Below are positions 26,501 to 35,367 of a stretch of DNA of 64,000 nt, piece after piece. Source of the stretch: Candidatus Peregrinibacteria bacterium. Its GTDB lineage: Bacteria; Patescibacteriota; Gracilibacteria; UBA1369. The notes below the pieces were generated by a model, which saw nothing but the letters and a program-made list of their open reading frames with translations, had not been told where the DNA came from and did no database searches. The translations under genes and the position numbers were made by a program. Position 1 is the stretch's first letter. The number at the start of each line of letters is the position of its first letter. The stretch spans positions 4,682-68,681 of the forward strand of contig PLYH01000002.1 of assembly GCA_003153355.1 (NCBI GenBank). The letters are read 5' to 3'.

Positions 26501-27088
26501 ATGGAAATTCACGTTCTCATCGTGGGCACGCATGCCATGAAGGAAACTCCCGATGGAGTCGATGTTTATGATCATTATTCAACGGTGACGCTCATTCAAA
26601 GTGAAGGAAAAAACATGCTCGTGGATACGGCGGGCCGCGGAAAATTCCCGCTGATCAAAGAAAAACTGGCGGAATTTAGCCTCAGTCCCGAAGACATTCA
26701 TTACGTTGTGCTGACGCATTTTCATCTGGACCATGCCTATAACGTCTCCTTTTTTCCCAATGCGCACGTCATCGGCTGGATTCATGAATGGAAGACGGGT
26801 TCGACGTTCCGTTTTGCGGATATTGAAAACATGGAGTTCATCAAAGGGATCAAAATTATCAAGACGCTTGGGCACGCGGAAGAACATTTATCCGTTGTTG
26901 CCACGCGCGATGACGGGAAAAAAGTAGTGATGGCAGGAGACGCCATCAATAAAAAATACGTCGATACGCGTGAACTCCATGCTATGGCTTATGACAAAAA
27001 TCTCTATAAACAGAGCGCTGAAAAAATCATGGAGATCGCGGATTTCATCATTCCCGGTCACGGCGAAATGATTGAAATGAAAAAATAA
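26501..27088 (+). CDS. Metallo-beta-lactamase-fold hydrolase
   Basis: A 195-residue MBL-fold protein. LTHFHLDHAYN is the HxHxDH zinc motif; HAEEHLS supplies the next histidine, AGDAIN the bridging aspartate, and PGHGE the last histidine. These are the metal ligands of a dinuclear-zinc hydrolase. The small size without a CPSF or flavodiiron domain suggests a glyoxalase-II, lactonase or general hydrolase-like member. Substrate cannot be assigned. It follows the nucleotidyltransferase-like gene by 14 nt and ends 4 nt from the convergent NIF3-like gene. Confidence 0.85.
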   Translation: MEIHVLIVGTHAMKETPDGVDVYDHYSTVTLIQSEGKNMLVDTAGRGKFPLIKEKLAEFSLSPEDIHYVVLTHFHLDHAYNVSFFPNAHVIGWIHEWKTGSTFRFADIENMEFIKGIKIIKTLGHAEEHLSVVATRDDGKKVVMAGDAINKKYVDTRELHAMAYDKNLYKQSAEKIMEIADFIIPGHGEMIEMKK

Positions 27089-27092
27089 CCGA

Positions 27093-28067
27093 TTAGAACA
27101 GTTTTTTCTTGGCGCGGCTCACGCGAAGGAATCCACCGCATGCAACGATCTCAACGCCTTTCTTTTCGGCTTCGTCCATCAGCAGATTCACACCCAGGCT
27201 GTCGCTGGCCATATGGCCGCAGATCAGCACGTTGATGTGATATTTTTCGGCGAGTTTGCGGTGTTCTTCCGGAATATGCATCGCCAAAATCGTTCCGACT
27301 CCCGCAGCAGCCATCTTTTCATACATATCCTTTGAACCGGAGGTTCCTCCAGTAAAACCGGAGAAAGAAATTTTTCCTACACGCGCTTTTTCATGGCCAA
27401 CAAACATCATCGGACCGTTGCCCATTTTCTTGGCCATCTGGTACTCCGGCAATTCCATTAAAGCCTCCACGATATCACTGATATATTTCGGCTTCTTGGC
27501 GGTTATGTATTTCTTGATGAACCAATAGACATTATTGTCCGCAAACGTATGAAGACATGCCAAAGGAATATTCAAAAGCTTGGCTGCATTCGGAACCTGA
27601 TAGTGATTCGCGGCATGCAGTCCCCGGTTCAAATCGCCGATGCGCGCATTCATTAATTTTTCAGCGACGTTCACCGGAACACCTTCCATCATCGCGATGT
27701 CTTCCTGAAGATCCATGACCTGGGTCAGATCAAGCAGCGAACGGCCTTCCGGATGGTGTGCGATCACGGCGTCGATTTTTTTACCGTTCTTGGTCAGTTC
27801 ATTGGCAAGCAGCATTTCTCCGACTCCGATATCAATGCCCACCATAATACGTTTGAGCTGGGTCTTTGGATCGCCGAACTCGATGCGGCTGTCCAAAAAA
27901 GGGTTGGTTAAGCTCTCCTCGTCAAAATAAGCCTTCTTTTTTTCATCAAGTTTCTTGTGTTCTTCGCGGACACGCTTCAACTGGTCATCAACGTCCTTTT
28001 TCGTTCTTGGACCGCGTTCAATCGCGAGTTCCAAGCTTTTATCGTAAAGCTGTTTGAGCGTCATCAT
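27093..28067 (-). CDS. NIF3-like metal-binding protein
   Basis: A 324-residue protein (from ATG 28067; an adjacent ATG lies at 28064). MVGIDIGVGEMLLANEL, then IAHHPEGRSLLDL with paired histidines, FVGHEKARVGKISFSGFTGG, and a C-terminal VLICGHMASDSLGVNLL resemble NIF3/DUF34 proteins, a dinuclear-metal fold long annotated as GTP cyclohydrolase I type 2, with unsettled function. Residues 10-60 form a charged helical extension. The frame extends ~14 codons upstream, but the promoter at 28100-28128 and the length of the helix favour the ATG pair. Family call moderate. Confidence 0.7.
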   Translation of the reverse strand: MMTLKQLYDKSLELAIERGPRTKKDVDDQLKRVREEHKKLDEKKKAYFDEESLTNPFLDSRIEFGDPKTQLKRIMVGIDIGVGEMLLANELTKNGKKIDAVIAHHPEGRSLLDLTQVMDLQEDIAMMEGVPVNVAEKLMNARIGDLNRGLHAANHYQVPNAAKLLNIPLACLHTFADNNVYWFIKKYITAKKPKYISDIVEALMELPEYQMAKKMGNGPMMFVGHEKARVGKISFSGFTGGTSGSKDMYEKMAAAGVGTILAMHIPEEHRKLAEKYHINVLICGHMASDSLGVNLLMDEAEKKGVEIVACGGFLRVSRAKKKLF

Positions 28068-28099
28068 GGAGGAAAAATATAAAAAATGATTCACCCCAG

Positions 28100-28128
28100 A
28101 TTCTAACAATCGCGGACAAGAATCACAA
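28100..28128 (-). promoter_or_regulatory. Promoter of the NIF3-like gene
   Basis: Minus strand: TTGTGA (28123-28128), 17-bp spacer, TAGAAT (28100-28105), preceded by TGT (extended -10). Leader ~26 nt. Confidence 0.55.
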
Positions 28129-28203
28129 CTGAACTCTCACTATTTTTGAGATAATTGACAAAAAAGGCAAAAAGTGGAATTATGCTTACCTTTTATCACA
28201 AGC

Positions 28204-29733
28204 ATGGAAACGGAAAAAACCATTTCGGAACAGATCGACGCGCGGCTTGATGGGCTTGCAAAGATCGTGCGCTCTCCGTTGTTTGAATTCCATGTTGATG
28301 CGTTAAGACGCGACATCGCAGATATGATTAGCGGCGTGGTTGATGAGGAAACCGGCAGCCGATGGCAAAAACGGTTATCCGCTTTTGAAGTGGAAAAATA
28401 TTTAATATTGGCCGAAAAAGAGTTCGAAGCGTTAATGACCACGGAACGGGTGGATAATGAGATGACGGAACTTGATATGGCAAGAAAAAGCCTCGATTTT
28501 GCCGAACAGGCCGGTGCCGATCCGGAAAGAGTTGAGCAATTACGCGAACGCATGGAAAAATCCATTCCCGACATTTTTGCAAAAAATATCGAAAAATATA
28601 TCAATCTTTTAAAGAATGGCCAGTATTTTATCTATAGCGCGAACCCGATCAAAGATCTAAAAGAAATGATCTCCAACGCGTGCGCCTATGGTGTCCAAAA
28701 AGAAAAGCTTGCTGCTTTTGAAAAAGACAGAAAATCGCTTTCAGCTTTTGTAGCGCTGGCCATAGCCGAACGCTGGGTTGCGGTTTTAAAACAATGTTAC
28801 GCCAAGGACAAAAAAAGACCGGGCAAACAACTTGAAAATATTTTTTACACCATTGAAGAAAATCTCGACATCGCTTCAGGACGTGATGATCTTGCGGGTA
28901 AAGCAGGACAAATCGGCGATGATTTCGATAAAATAAAGCCTGAGGTATTGGAGGTATATTTAGAAAAAAATATCAGGGAACCGAACGGCGATGGCGGCGT
29001 CTATTATATGAAACGTGAAAGAGAAGCGCAAAAACAGCGCGTTGATTTTGCGCGGAAGTATGGATTGAATGAAGAAAAAATCAAAGAAATAACCATCCGC
29101 TTTAAAGAATCCCAAAAAAAGAACTGGAAAATTGCCATCCCTCACGAACTGAAAAGTATCACTGAACGCCCGATCAAACCGATCACCCGCGACATTGATT
29201 ACAGATACTACATCGCGACAAGAGCTTTAAAAGAAGCTCAAGATGACGGATTGGAAGAAGAGTCCTTAAGACTTCTCAAAAAGCAAATCGAAACAAGATT
29301 CCGCTCATTGGCTGTTTGCGACGCGGAACAAATGATCGCCTGCATGAAAATGTACGAAAAAACCGAGCCGCAGAGGCACATCGTCCTGAAAATATTCAAA
29401 AGAATAATTATGGCCGGCCACAACGGAGCGGATGAAAACGAAATTCTTGCACTCGAAACAGATTTCAGCACCATCGACCACGGCATACTGATGGATTTCA
29501 TAAAAAACTCGCTCGTAGTTTTGGAAAAGCTTCTTTCCATGCCCCTCAAAGATGAATATACCGACGGAGAGAATGATGATGTAAATCCCTGGGTTTATAT
29601 CGAAGAGCTCGAACTGGCATTCGGCCCGCTGCCTGAAACCCTTGAAAATACAGAAAAAAACGAAGATCTCCAGGAACTTTGGAGAAGATTTGAGAATCAG
29701 CAGGAAAAACTTCGGAAACTGTTCGGGAAATAA
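28204..29733 (+). CDS. Helical-repeat protein of unknown function
   Basis: A 509-residue, almost all-helical, soluble protein rich in Glu and Lys, not recognised. Weak repeats of ~80-90 residues are visible: a segment like YINLLKNGQYF / LKEMISNACAYGVQKEKLAAFEK recurs as WVAVLKQCYA..., YLEKNI...DFARKYGLNEEKIKEITIRF, and YYIATRALKEAQDDGLEEESLRLLKKQI. This suggests an alpha-solenoid scaffold. I chose ATG 28204 rather than the upstream GTG at 28174, which sits between plausible promoter boxes (TTGACA at 28155-28160). There is no signal peptide. The next gene, a class A PBP, has its own promoter. Confidence 0.68.
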   Translation: METEKTISEQIDARLDGLAKIVRSPLFEFHVDALRRDIADMISGVVDEETGSRWQKRLSAFEVEKYLILAEKEFEALMTTERVDNEMTELDMARKSLDFAEQAGADPERVEQLRERMEKSIPDIFAKNIEKYINLLKNGQYFIYSANPIKDLKEMISNACAYGVQKEKLAAFEKDRKSLSAFVALAIAERWVAVLKQCYAKDKKRPGKQLENIFYTIEENLDIASGRDDLAGKAGQIGDDFDKIKPEVLEVYLEKNIREPNGDGGVYYMKREREAQKQRVDFARKYGLNEEKIKEITIRFKESQKKNWKIAIPHELKSITERPIKPITRDIDYRYYIATRALKEAQDDGLEEESLRLLKKQIETRFRSLAVCDAEQMIACMKMYEKTEPQRHIVLKIFKRIIMAGHNGADENEILALETDFSTIDHGILMDFIKNSLVVLEKLLSMPLKDEYTDGENDDVNPWVYIEELELAFGPLPETLENTEKNEDLQELWRRFENQQEKLRKLFGK

Positions 29734-29757
29734 GAAGAACCGGGAAGCGTCCGCGGG

Positions 29758-29786
29758 TTGAATCTTGAGGGGATTTTTGTTATGAT
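29758..29786 (+). promoter_or_regulatory. Promoter of the class A PBP gene
   Basis: TTGAAT (29758-29763), 17-bp spacer, TATGAT (29781-29786). Leader ~57 nt. Confidence 0.55.
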
Positions 29787-29849
29787 ACAAACCCGAAAGA
29801 GCAGAAACGCGCAAAAAAACTTCGGACGTACTTTCTGGCGAAAACCAGT

Positions 29850-32810
29850 ATGACTATCATGCAAAAGATTAAGGATTTTTTTCAGAAAAAATTCGGCAAA
29901 CCCTCAGGCCATCCGGGTAGCTCCGCAAGCCACTCCCACAGAGGGTCATACCAGTTTGACGAACGCAAATTCGGCAAAAAAAAACTGGATGTCCGGCAGC
30001 TCATTTTCCGAGTGGCGCTTATCCTGTTCGGACTCTTTTTGCTGGGAGTGCTGTCCATTGGCCTGATGATCGCCTTTTTCAGCATCGGCCTTCCGGACGT
30101 TCACAATCTGGAAAGTTTGTCCGTGCCTCAGTCCACGACGATTTATGACCGCGAAGACAATGTCATTTACGTTGAACACGGCGAAGAAAACAGACAATAC
30201 ATTACCTATGACCAGATTTCCTCGCTGTTGGTTGACGCCACGGTTTCGATCGAAGACGCGACGTATTGGCAAAATCCTGGCTTTGATTTTACACGCATGC
30301 TTTCAGCTGGCGTACACGATGTTCTGCATTTGGGAGCCGTGCAGGGTGCTTCAACCATTACGCAGCAATATATTAAGAACGCTTTTTTGACCGATGAAAA
30401 ATCCATCGGACGCAAAATCCAGGAACTTATTTTATCCGTCCAGCTGGAACAAACTTTTGATAAGAAAAAAATTCTTGAACTCTATCTGAACAAAATTCCG
30501 TACGGCAACAGCGCCTATGGAATTGAAAAAGCCGCCCAGCTGTATTTCAACAAACATGCCAAAGATCTTGATCTAGCCGAAAGCGCAACGCTTGCTTCAA
30601 TCCCTCAGGCACCGAGTTACTACAACCCTTACGGCCCTCACGAATACTCAACGCTGACGAAAGAGTTTACGCCTGACGATCTGATCTTCAGAAATATTCA
30701 GAGCGAATCCGACCTCCATGACGACGAATTTTTACGCGGTCTGATCGGAGCAACGGTAAAAATCACCGATAAAAACTCCATCTATATTCAGGGTCGTAGC
30801 GATCTGGTACTCAAGAGCATGCTGAAGCTGGGCTACGTCAGTCAGACAGAAATGACGGCAGCGCTGGCCGAAATCCAGCAACCCGGATTTATTAAACCTT
30901 TCACTGAACCGTTCAAACACCAACATTTTGTTTTCTACATTCTTGATCAGCTCGAACAAAAATACGGCAAGGATGTCGTGGAAAACGGGGGCTTAAGCAT
31001 TTATACAACCCTCGATCCGAAAATGCAGGACATTGCTGAAAAAGTGGTAAAAGACGGCGCCATGGCAAACGACAAAAAATATAACGCCAAGAACGCAGCG
31101 CTCGTTGCGATGGATCCGAAGACCGGTCAAATTTTAGCGATGGTGGGTTCGCGCGATTACAACGACACGACGATCGACGGAAACTTTAACGTTGCCACGA
31201 GCTATCGTCAGCCTGGTTCATCCTTCAAACCGTTCGTATACTCACAGCTTTTTTATAATCAATACGGACCTGGCACCACAGTATTTGATACGGCAATTAA
31301 AGTAGGACCGGACACGCCGAAAAACTTTGACGGCAAATTCTGGGGACCGATGACCATCCGAAGAGCCCTTGGTCAGTCCCGAAATATTCCGGCAATTAAA
31401 GCCTATTTCCTGGCCGGCGGACAGCAGCCGATCATCGCCCTTGCCCAAAAAATGGGCATTAATTTCCAGGAGCTTCAGACCGATCCGAACCACGCCTACA
31501 GTTATCCTCTGGCCATTGGAGCCGCCGGCGTGCGTTTACTGGACATGGTTTCCGCTTACGGCGTGTTTGCTGACGGAGGCATTCGTCATGAACCGACGGC
31601 CATCCTAAAAGTCCAGAACAGCAAAGGTGACATTCTTGAACAATGGCAGCAGGACGCAGGCCAGCCTGTTCTTGATCCGCAGGTCGCTTATCTGATTACA
31701 AGTATTCTTTCCGACCAATCCGTCCGTTTGAGCCAGAACATGACGATCCCCGGCCAGATCAATGCCGCAAAATCAGGAACAAGTAACGGTTTCACCACTA
31801 AAAACGGACAGAAGATTTATTTCCCGAACGATCTGTTGACCTTCGGTTACACCACAAGACTGGTCGCGGGCGTGTGGACAGGTAATAACAATACGCAAAA
31901 AGACGGCACGGTAAGCCTTGCCGCGGACGGGGTGACCACAGCCGCTCCGATCTGGAAAGCTTTCATGACCCAGGCATTGCAAGGCCAGCCGGCTGAAGAT
32001 TTCCCGGTTCCGGACGGCATCAAGCAGGTCCAGATTTCCAAAGCTTCAGGACTATTACCAAGCCCGACCACTCCGCCGGATCAGATCACCACGGATATTT
32101 TTGCCAGCTTCTCGGTACCGACGACCGTCGACAGCACATACCAGCAGGTACAGCTCGATACGCTGTGCGGCGGACTTGCCAACGAGTTCACTCCTGAAGA
32201 AATGAAAAAAACCGTCACCTACGAAAATCTTCAGGACATCGCGCCGTATCCCGATTGGCAAAAAGGCGTTCAGGACTGGATCCAGCAGAATTTGGGCCAA
32301 ACCGATCCGACGAATCCTTCCGTCGTCATCGGACCGCCGCCAACAACCAGCTGTCCGGGACGCAGCGCACAAAACTTTGCCAACAGCCCGACGATTTCAA
32401 TTATCAGTCCTCCAACCGGCAGCAGCCAGATTTCAGGCAGCAAAATTCCCGTTCAGGTCAGCATCAGTGCTTCCTCGGGAGTTGACCACGTTGAATATTA
32501 TTTGGACGACACGTTCAAATATAAAACCGTTCTTGCGCCGTACGACGGTTTGATCCGCCTACCTTACGGCGATCCGAACGGCACATCGCACACCATCACC
32601 GCGAAAATTTTCGATAAAGCCAGTTACGTTGGAACGTCCAGCATTACGATCACGATAAGTACGACCACCGGAACAACAACTCCACCAAACCCGTCCGCAG
32701 ATAACGGCACAAACAACGCAAATACAACAGCCTACAATCCCGCTCCGTCAAACCCGCCCGCTCCCATCATCGGTATTCCAAGTTCAATTCTTCCGGTGAA
32801 CGGACAATAA
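29850..32810 (+). CDS. Class A penicillin-binding protein (transglycosylase/transpeptidase)
   Basis: A 986-residue bifunctional peptidoglycan polymerase. A basic cytoplasmic N-terminus is followed by one membrane helix (~52-78). The GT51 domain (~105-290) has SIEDATYW with the catalytic Glu near 135 and QGASTITQQYIKNAFL plus RKIQELILSVQLE. The transpeptidase (~380-700) has SxxK in PGSSFKPF, SRN, and KSGTSNG (KTG box). A C-terminal Ig-like domain (~840-930, HVEYYLDDTFKYKT) and a Pro/Asn/Thr-rich tail extend it beyond the usual length. Another ATG is at 29859. Its last 27 bp overlap the convergent acyltransferase gene. Confidence 0.93.
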   Translation: MTIMQKIKDFFQKKFGKPSGHPGSSASHSHRGSYQFDERKFGKKKLDVRQLIFRVALILFGLFLLGVLSIGLMIAFFSIGLPDVHNLESLSVPQSTTIYDREDNVIYVEHGEENRQYITYDQISSLLVDATVSIEDATYWQNPGFDFTRMLSAGVHDVLHLGAVQGASTITQQYIKNAFLTDEKSIGRKIQELILSVQLEQTFDKKKILELYLNKIPYGNSAYGIEKAAQLYFNKHAKDLDLAESATLASIPQAPSYYNPYGPHEYSTLTKEFTPDDLIFRNIQSESDLHDDEFLRGLIGATVKITDKNSIYIQGRSDLVLKSMLKLGYVSQTEMTAALAEIQQPGFIKPFTEPFKHQHFVFYILDQLEQKYGKDVVENGGLSIYTTLDPKMQDIAEKVVKDGAMANDKKYNAKNAALVAMDPKTGQILAMVGSRDYNDTTIDGNFNVATSYRQPGSSFKPFVYSQLFYNQYGPGTTVFDTAIKVGPDTPKNFDGKFWGPMTIRRALGQSRNIPAIKAYFLAGGQQPIIALAQKMGINFQELQTDPNHAYSYPLAIGAAGVRLLDMVSAYGVFADGGIRHEPTAILKVQNSKGDILEQWQQDAGQPVLDPQVAYLITSILSDQSVRLSQNMTIPGQINAAKSGTSNGFTTKNGQKIYFPNDLLTFGYTTRLVAGVWTGNNNTQKDGTVSLAADGVTTAAPIWKAFMTQALQGQPAEDFPVPDGIKQVQISKASGLLPSPTTPPDQITTDIFASFSVPTTVDSTYQQVQLDTLCGGLANEFTPEEMKKTVTYENLQDIAPYPDWQKGVQDWIQQNLGQTDPTNPSVVIGPPPTTSCPGRSAQNFANSPTISIISPPTGSSQISGSKIPVQVSISASSGVDHVEYYLDDTFKYKTVLAPYDGLIRLPYGDPNGTSHTITAKIFDKASYVGTSSITITISTTTGTTTPPNPSADNGTNNANTTAYNPAPSNPPAPIIGIPSSILPVNGQ

Positions 32811-33950
32811 AAACCCTGAACAAAGCCGGCTGATCCCGTCCAAAAACCATTGGGAAGCCATCGCAAGATAATAACTGAAAATAAACAGCAAAACAAAAGC
32901 GGCCACGCCGGTTAAACTCCAGTCAGTCTTAAATCCCCAGCCCTGAAGAGTCCAGATAAAAGGCTGGTGCAGCAAAAAAATCAGATAACTTTGCGTAGCG
33001 ATTTTATTCCAGATTTTCCAGTCCGGTATTTTTTTAGCGATCTGCCAGAACAACACGAACGCGCCGACACCAAAGAGACCGTCGGCAAAGGGGAATGTCC
33101 ACGGCCAAAAATATCCAAGGCCAAAAAATATCGCCGGAATCCACCAGGAACTTAATTTCTTCCCTTCAATAAAACGTTTCGCCAACATCATGCCGAAACC
33201 GAACTCAAACAAACGTCCAATGCTTAATCCGTAGCCCAGGCTGGAAACGGCATCTTTCCAAAAAATATAATACAATGCGCGGAACAGGATCGAAACCGCG
33301 AGGAGTAAAATTAGAAACTTCTTCTCGCCGATTTTTTCGTAAAGCCAGACCAGCAAAGGAAAAAACAAATACAGTTGAATGATCAGGCCCAAAAACCAGG
33401 CTGCCCCGTCAATGGGAGGAAAAAACCATTGATTTGAAAAAAGGTTCAGGCCCGCCAGAAAAGGAAAAAAATTTACTGACAGGTCGTTAATTATCCAGTG
33501 ATTCAAAAAAATCCCCTGAATCAGAAACAAAAAAACGATGGCAAAAATGGCGGGTGGCATTAAGCGCCAGATTCTTTTCGCAAAAAATTGTTTCAGATTC
33601 AGGGGCTTCGCGGATTTTAAATGCGAAAGATAAAGACCGAAACCGGAAGCGATCACAAAAAAATTCACGCCCACATATAAATAAGAGAACAAAAACCGCC
33701 CGAAATATGGAAAAATATTTGCTCCGCCGTTGGCAAAAGCTTGCTGCCAGTAATTTTCAAACCATCCTGGAGCTAAAACTTGAAGATGCCAATCCAGCTG
33801 TCCTGGAAAATAATGAAAAGCCGCTACGAAAATAATGGCGATCGTTTTGATGATATCGACCTGAAAGGAATAAAATTTCAACGGCTTTGCATGATCGGCC
33901 GGAACGGAAACAGCATGGCCTGAAGTCATTTTTGGGTGATGATTCGTCAT
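32784..33950 (-). CDS. Acyltransferase family 3 membrane protein
   Basis: A 388-residue multispanning protein with about ten hydrophobic segments. The first carries the family pattern FQVDIIKTIAIIFVAAFHYF, with the catalytic-type His; a later NFFVIASGFGLYLS segment is also typical of the OafA/YrhL-like family. These enzymes transfer acetyl or other acyl groups to extracytoplasmic glycans such as peptidoglycan or surface polysaccharide. Its neighbours (PBP, flippase, UppP) suit this. The first ~27 residues are polar and cytoplasmic. A TATAAT box lies 7 nt before the ATG, so the mRNA is probably leaderless. Confidence 0.85.
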   Translation of the reverse strand: MTNHHPKMTSGHAVSVPADHAKPLKFYSFQVDIIKTIAIIFVAAFHYFPGQLDWHLQVLAPGWFENYWQQAFANGGANIFPYFGRFLFSYLYVGVNFFVIASGFGLYLSHLKSAKPLNLKQFFAKRIWRLMPPAIFAIVFLFLIQGIFLNHWIINDLSVNFFPFLAGLNLFSNQWFFPPIDGAAWFLGLIIQLYLFFPLLVWLYEKIGEKKFLILLLAVSILFRALYYIFWKDAVSSLGYGLSIGRLFEFGFGMMLAKRFIEGKKLSSWWIPAIFFGLGYFWPWTFPFADGLFGVGAFVLFWQIAKKIPDWKIWNKIATQSYLIFLLHQPFIWTLQGWGFKTDWSLTGVAAFVLLFIFSYYLAMASQWFLDGISRLCSGFLLSVHRKN

Positions 33951-33957
33951 GCTCGGG

Positions 33958-33963
33958 ATTATA
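33958..33963 (-). promoter_or_regulatory. -10 box giving a leaderless acyltransferase mRNA
   Basis: Consensus TATAAT on the minus strand, ending 7 nt before the ATG at 33950. Initiation 6-8 nt downstream of the -10 would place the 5' end at the start codon. Confidence 0.55.
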
Positions 33964-33985
33964 CACAGGCCTTATCAAAAACTCC

Positions 33986-34045
33986 ATGCACCCAAACTTT
34001 TACCTGATCCGTATTAATGGGCAGGTACGACAGTTTTTGGGGTAA
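33986..34045 (+). CDS. Possible 19-residue leader peptide upstream of MFS gene
   Basis: ATG at 33986 opens 19 codons (MHPNFYLIRINGQVRQFLG) and stops at 34043-34045, 7 nt before the terminator hairpin at 34053. Nothing else on the plus strand explains that terminator. This matches the layout of a translated leader controlling an attenuator for the MFS gene. There is no homology support and no strong ribosome-binding site, so it remains a hypothesis. Confidence 0.3.
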   Translation: MHPNFYLIRINGQVRQFLG

Positions 34046-34052
34046 GGAAGGG

Positions 34053-34077
34053 AAGGGCTCTTGCATAAAGAGCCCTT
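34053..34077 (+). terminator. Orphan terminator/attenuator before the MFS gene
   Basis: AAGGGCTCTT (34053-34062) pairs perfectly with AAGAGCCCTT (34068-34077), loop GCATA, followed by TTCTTTT. The minus-strand side lacks a T run, so it acts in the plus direction. It lies 59 nt upstream of the MFS start and downstream of no plus-strand gene, which suggests attenuation or the end of a small RNA. Confidence 0.75.
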
Positions 34078-34135
34078 TTCTTTTGGGCGAGAAAAAGCTA
34101 AATTAATAAACCGTTTACATAAATAACCACAAATT

Positions 34136-35335
34136 TTGAAAAACTCAACCCGCTTCATCCTGCTCACCACGTTCCTGAACTTCCTCGGTTTCACCATTAT
34201 TATTCCGGTCATACCTTTTCTGGTCCAACAATTTTCATCAGCAGCCAACGTGGCTTTCAATGTAGGCATGATTACCTCTTCTTATGCACTCTGCCAATTT
34301 TTGGCAGCACCGGGATTGGGTATGCTCAGCGACCGCTTCGGCCGACGCCCGATTCTTTTGATAAGCCTGGCCGGTTCGGTCGTGGGCTATATTATCTTTG
34401 GAATCGGCGGATCGTTATGGATGTTATTTTTAGGACGCATCATTGACGGACTCACCGGAGGAAATATCAGCACCATTTACGCCTACATCGCCGACGTCAC
34501 TGAACCCAAAGACCGCGGTAAAATTTATGGACTCGCGGGAGCTGCGGGCGGCATCGGTTTTATGGTGGGACCGGCTATCGGCGGACTTGCCGCAAACATC
34601 AGCCTTTCCGCTCCCCTGTTCATTGCGGCGGGCGTTACGTTTCTGAACATTATCTGGGGTTACTTCGCGTTGCCGGAAAGCCTCAAGCCTAAAGACCGCA
34701 TCAATGAGCTCAAACTCAGTCACTTAAATCCGTTCGGACAGTTGAAAGTAATTTTTTCCATCAAGCTTTTACAGACACTTTTCCTGGTAACTTTTCTGTT
34801 TTTCGTTGCAGCTACAGCCTTGCAAAGCAACGCCTCGCTCTACATGAAAGATATTTTGCAGTGGGGCCCAGGCCAGGTCGGCTTCATTCTTTTCATCGTC
34901 GGTGTGATCGACATCGTGGCGCAGGGTTATCTCACAGGAAAACTTCTCCCCATTTTCGGTGAGACCAAACTGGCCATCATCGGATTAATTTTAAACGGCC
35001 TGGGCTTTTTACTTTTTGGAAGCGTTGCTTTCTTTCCTTCCGCATTGCTGATGTATATAAGCACAATAGTTTTCGTCCTCGGCGACGGCCTGTTCGAACC
35101 GGCAATCAGCGGAATGATCGCCAACTCAGTGGAACCGAAAATGCAGGGACGCATCCAGGGCGCAAGCCAGGGCATCCAGTCCGTTGCCCGCATCATTGGC
35201 CCGCTGTATGCAGCGTGGCTTTATGGATATTCCGCCGGCCTGCCATATTTAACCAGCGCGATTATCATCGCGGTATGTCTACTCGTTGTCGGATTTTCTT
35301 TGTCCACGATCGCCAAACACAAATTTCATGCGTAA
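34136..35335 (+). CDS. MFS transporter (multidrug/tetracycline efflux-like)
   Basis: A 399-residue major facilitator with about 12 membrane helices. The loop 2-3 signature GMLSDRFGRRPILL is a clear MFS motif A, and GPAIGGLAA in the fifth helix matches the antiporter motif C. A central charged loop (LPESLKPKDRINELKL) separates the halves. The overall pattern (FLNFLGFTIIIPVIPFLV at the N-terminus) is closest to the TetA/DHA1 drug-proton antiporters. No ATG fits; the start is TTG at 34136. The upstream terminator hairpin suggests conditional expression. Substrate unknown. Confidence 0.87.
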   Translation: MKNSTRFILLTTFLNFLGFTIIIPVIPFLVQQFSSAANVAFNVGMITSSYALCQFLAAPGLGMLSDRFGRRPILLISLAGSVVGYIIFGIGGSLWMLFLGRIIDGLTGGNISTIYAYIADVTEPKDRGKIYGLAGAAGGIGFMVGPAIGGLAANISLSAPLFIAAGVTFLNIIWGYFALPESLKPKDRINELKLSHLNPFGQLKVIFSIKLLQTLFLVTFLFFVAATALQSNASLYMKDILQWGPGQVGFILFIVGVIDIVAQGYLTGKLLPIFGETKLAIIGLILNGLGFLLFGSVAFFPSALLMYISTIVFVLGDGLFEPAISGMIANSVEPKMQGRIQGASQGIQSVARIIGPLYAAWLYGYSAGLPYLTSAIIIAVCLLVVGFSLSTIAKHKFHA

Positions 35336-35367
35336 GCACAGGTGGAGAATACAACATCAAGCTTCGG

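Noticed and set aside
25713-27088. Toxin-antitoxin pair
   Set aside because: The nucleotidyltransferase-like gene resembles AbiEii-type toxins, but its partner is a metallo-beta-lactamase-fold enzyme, not an antitoxin.
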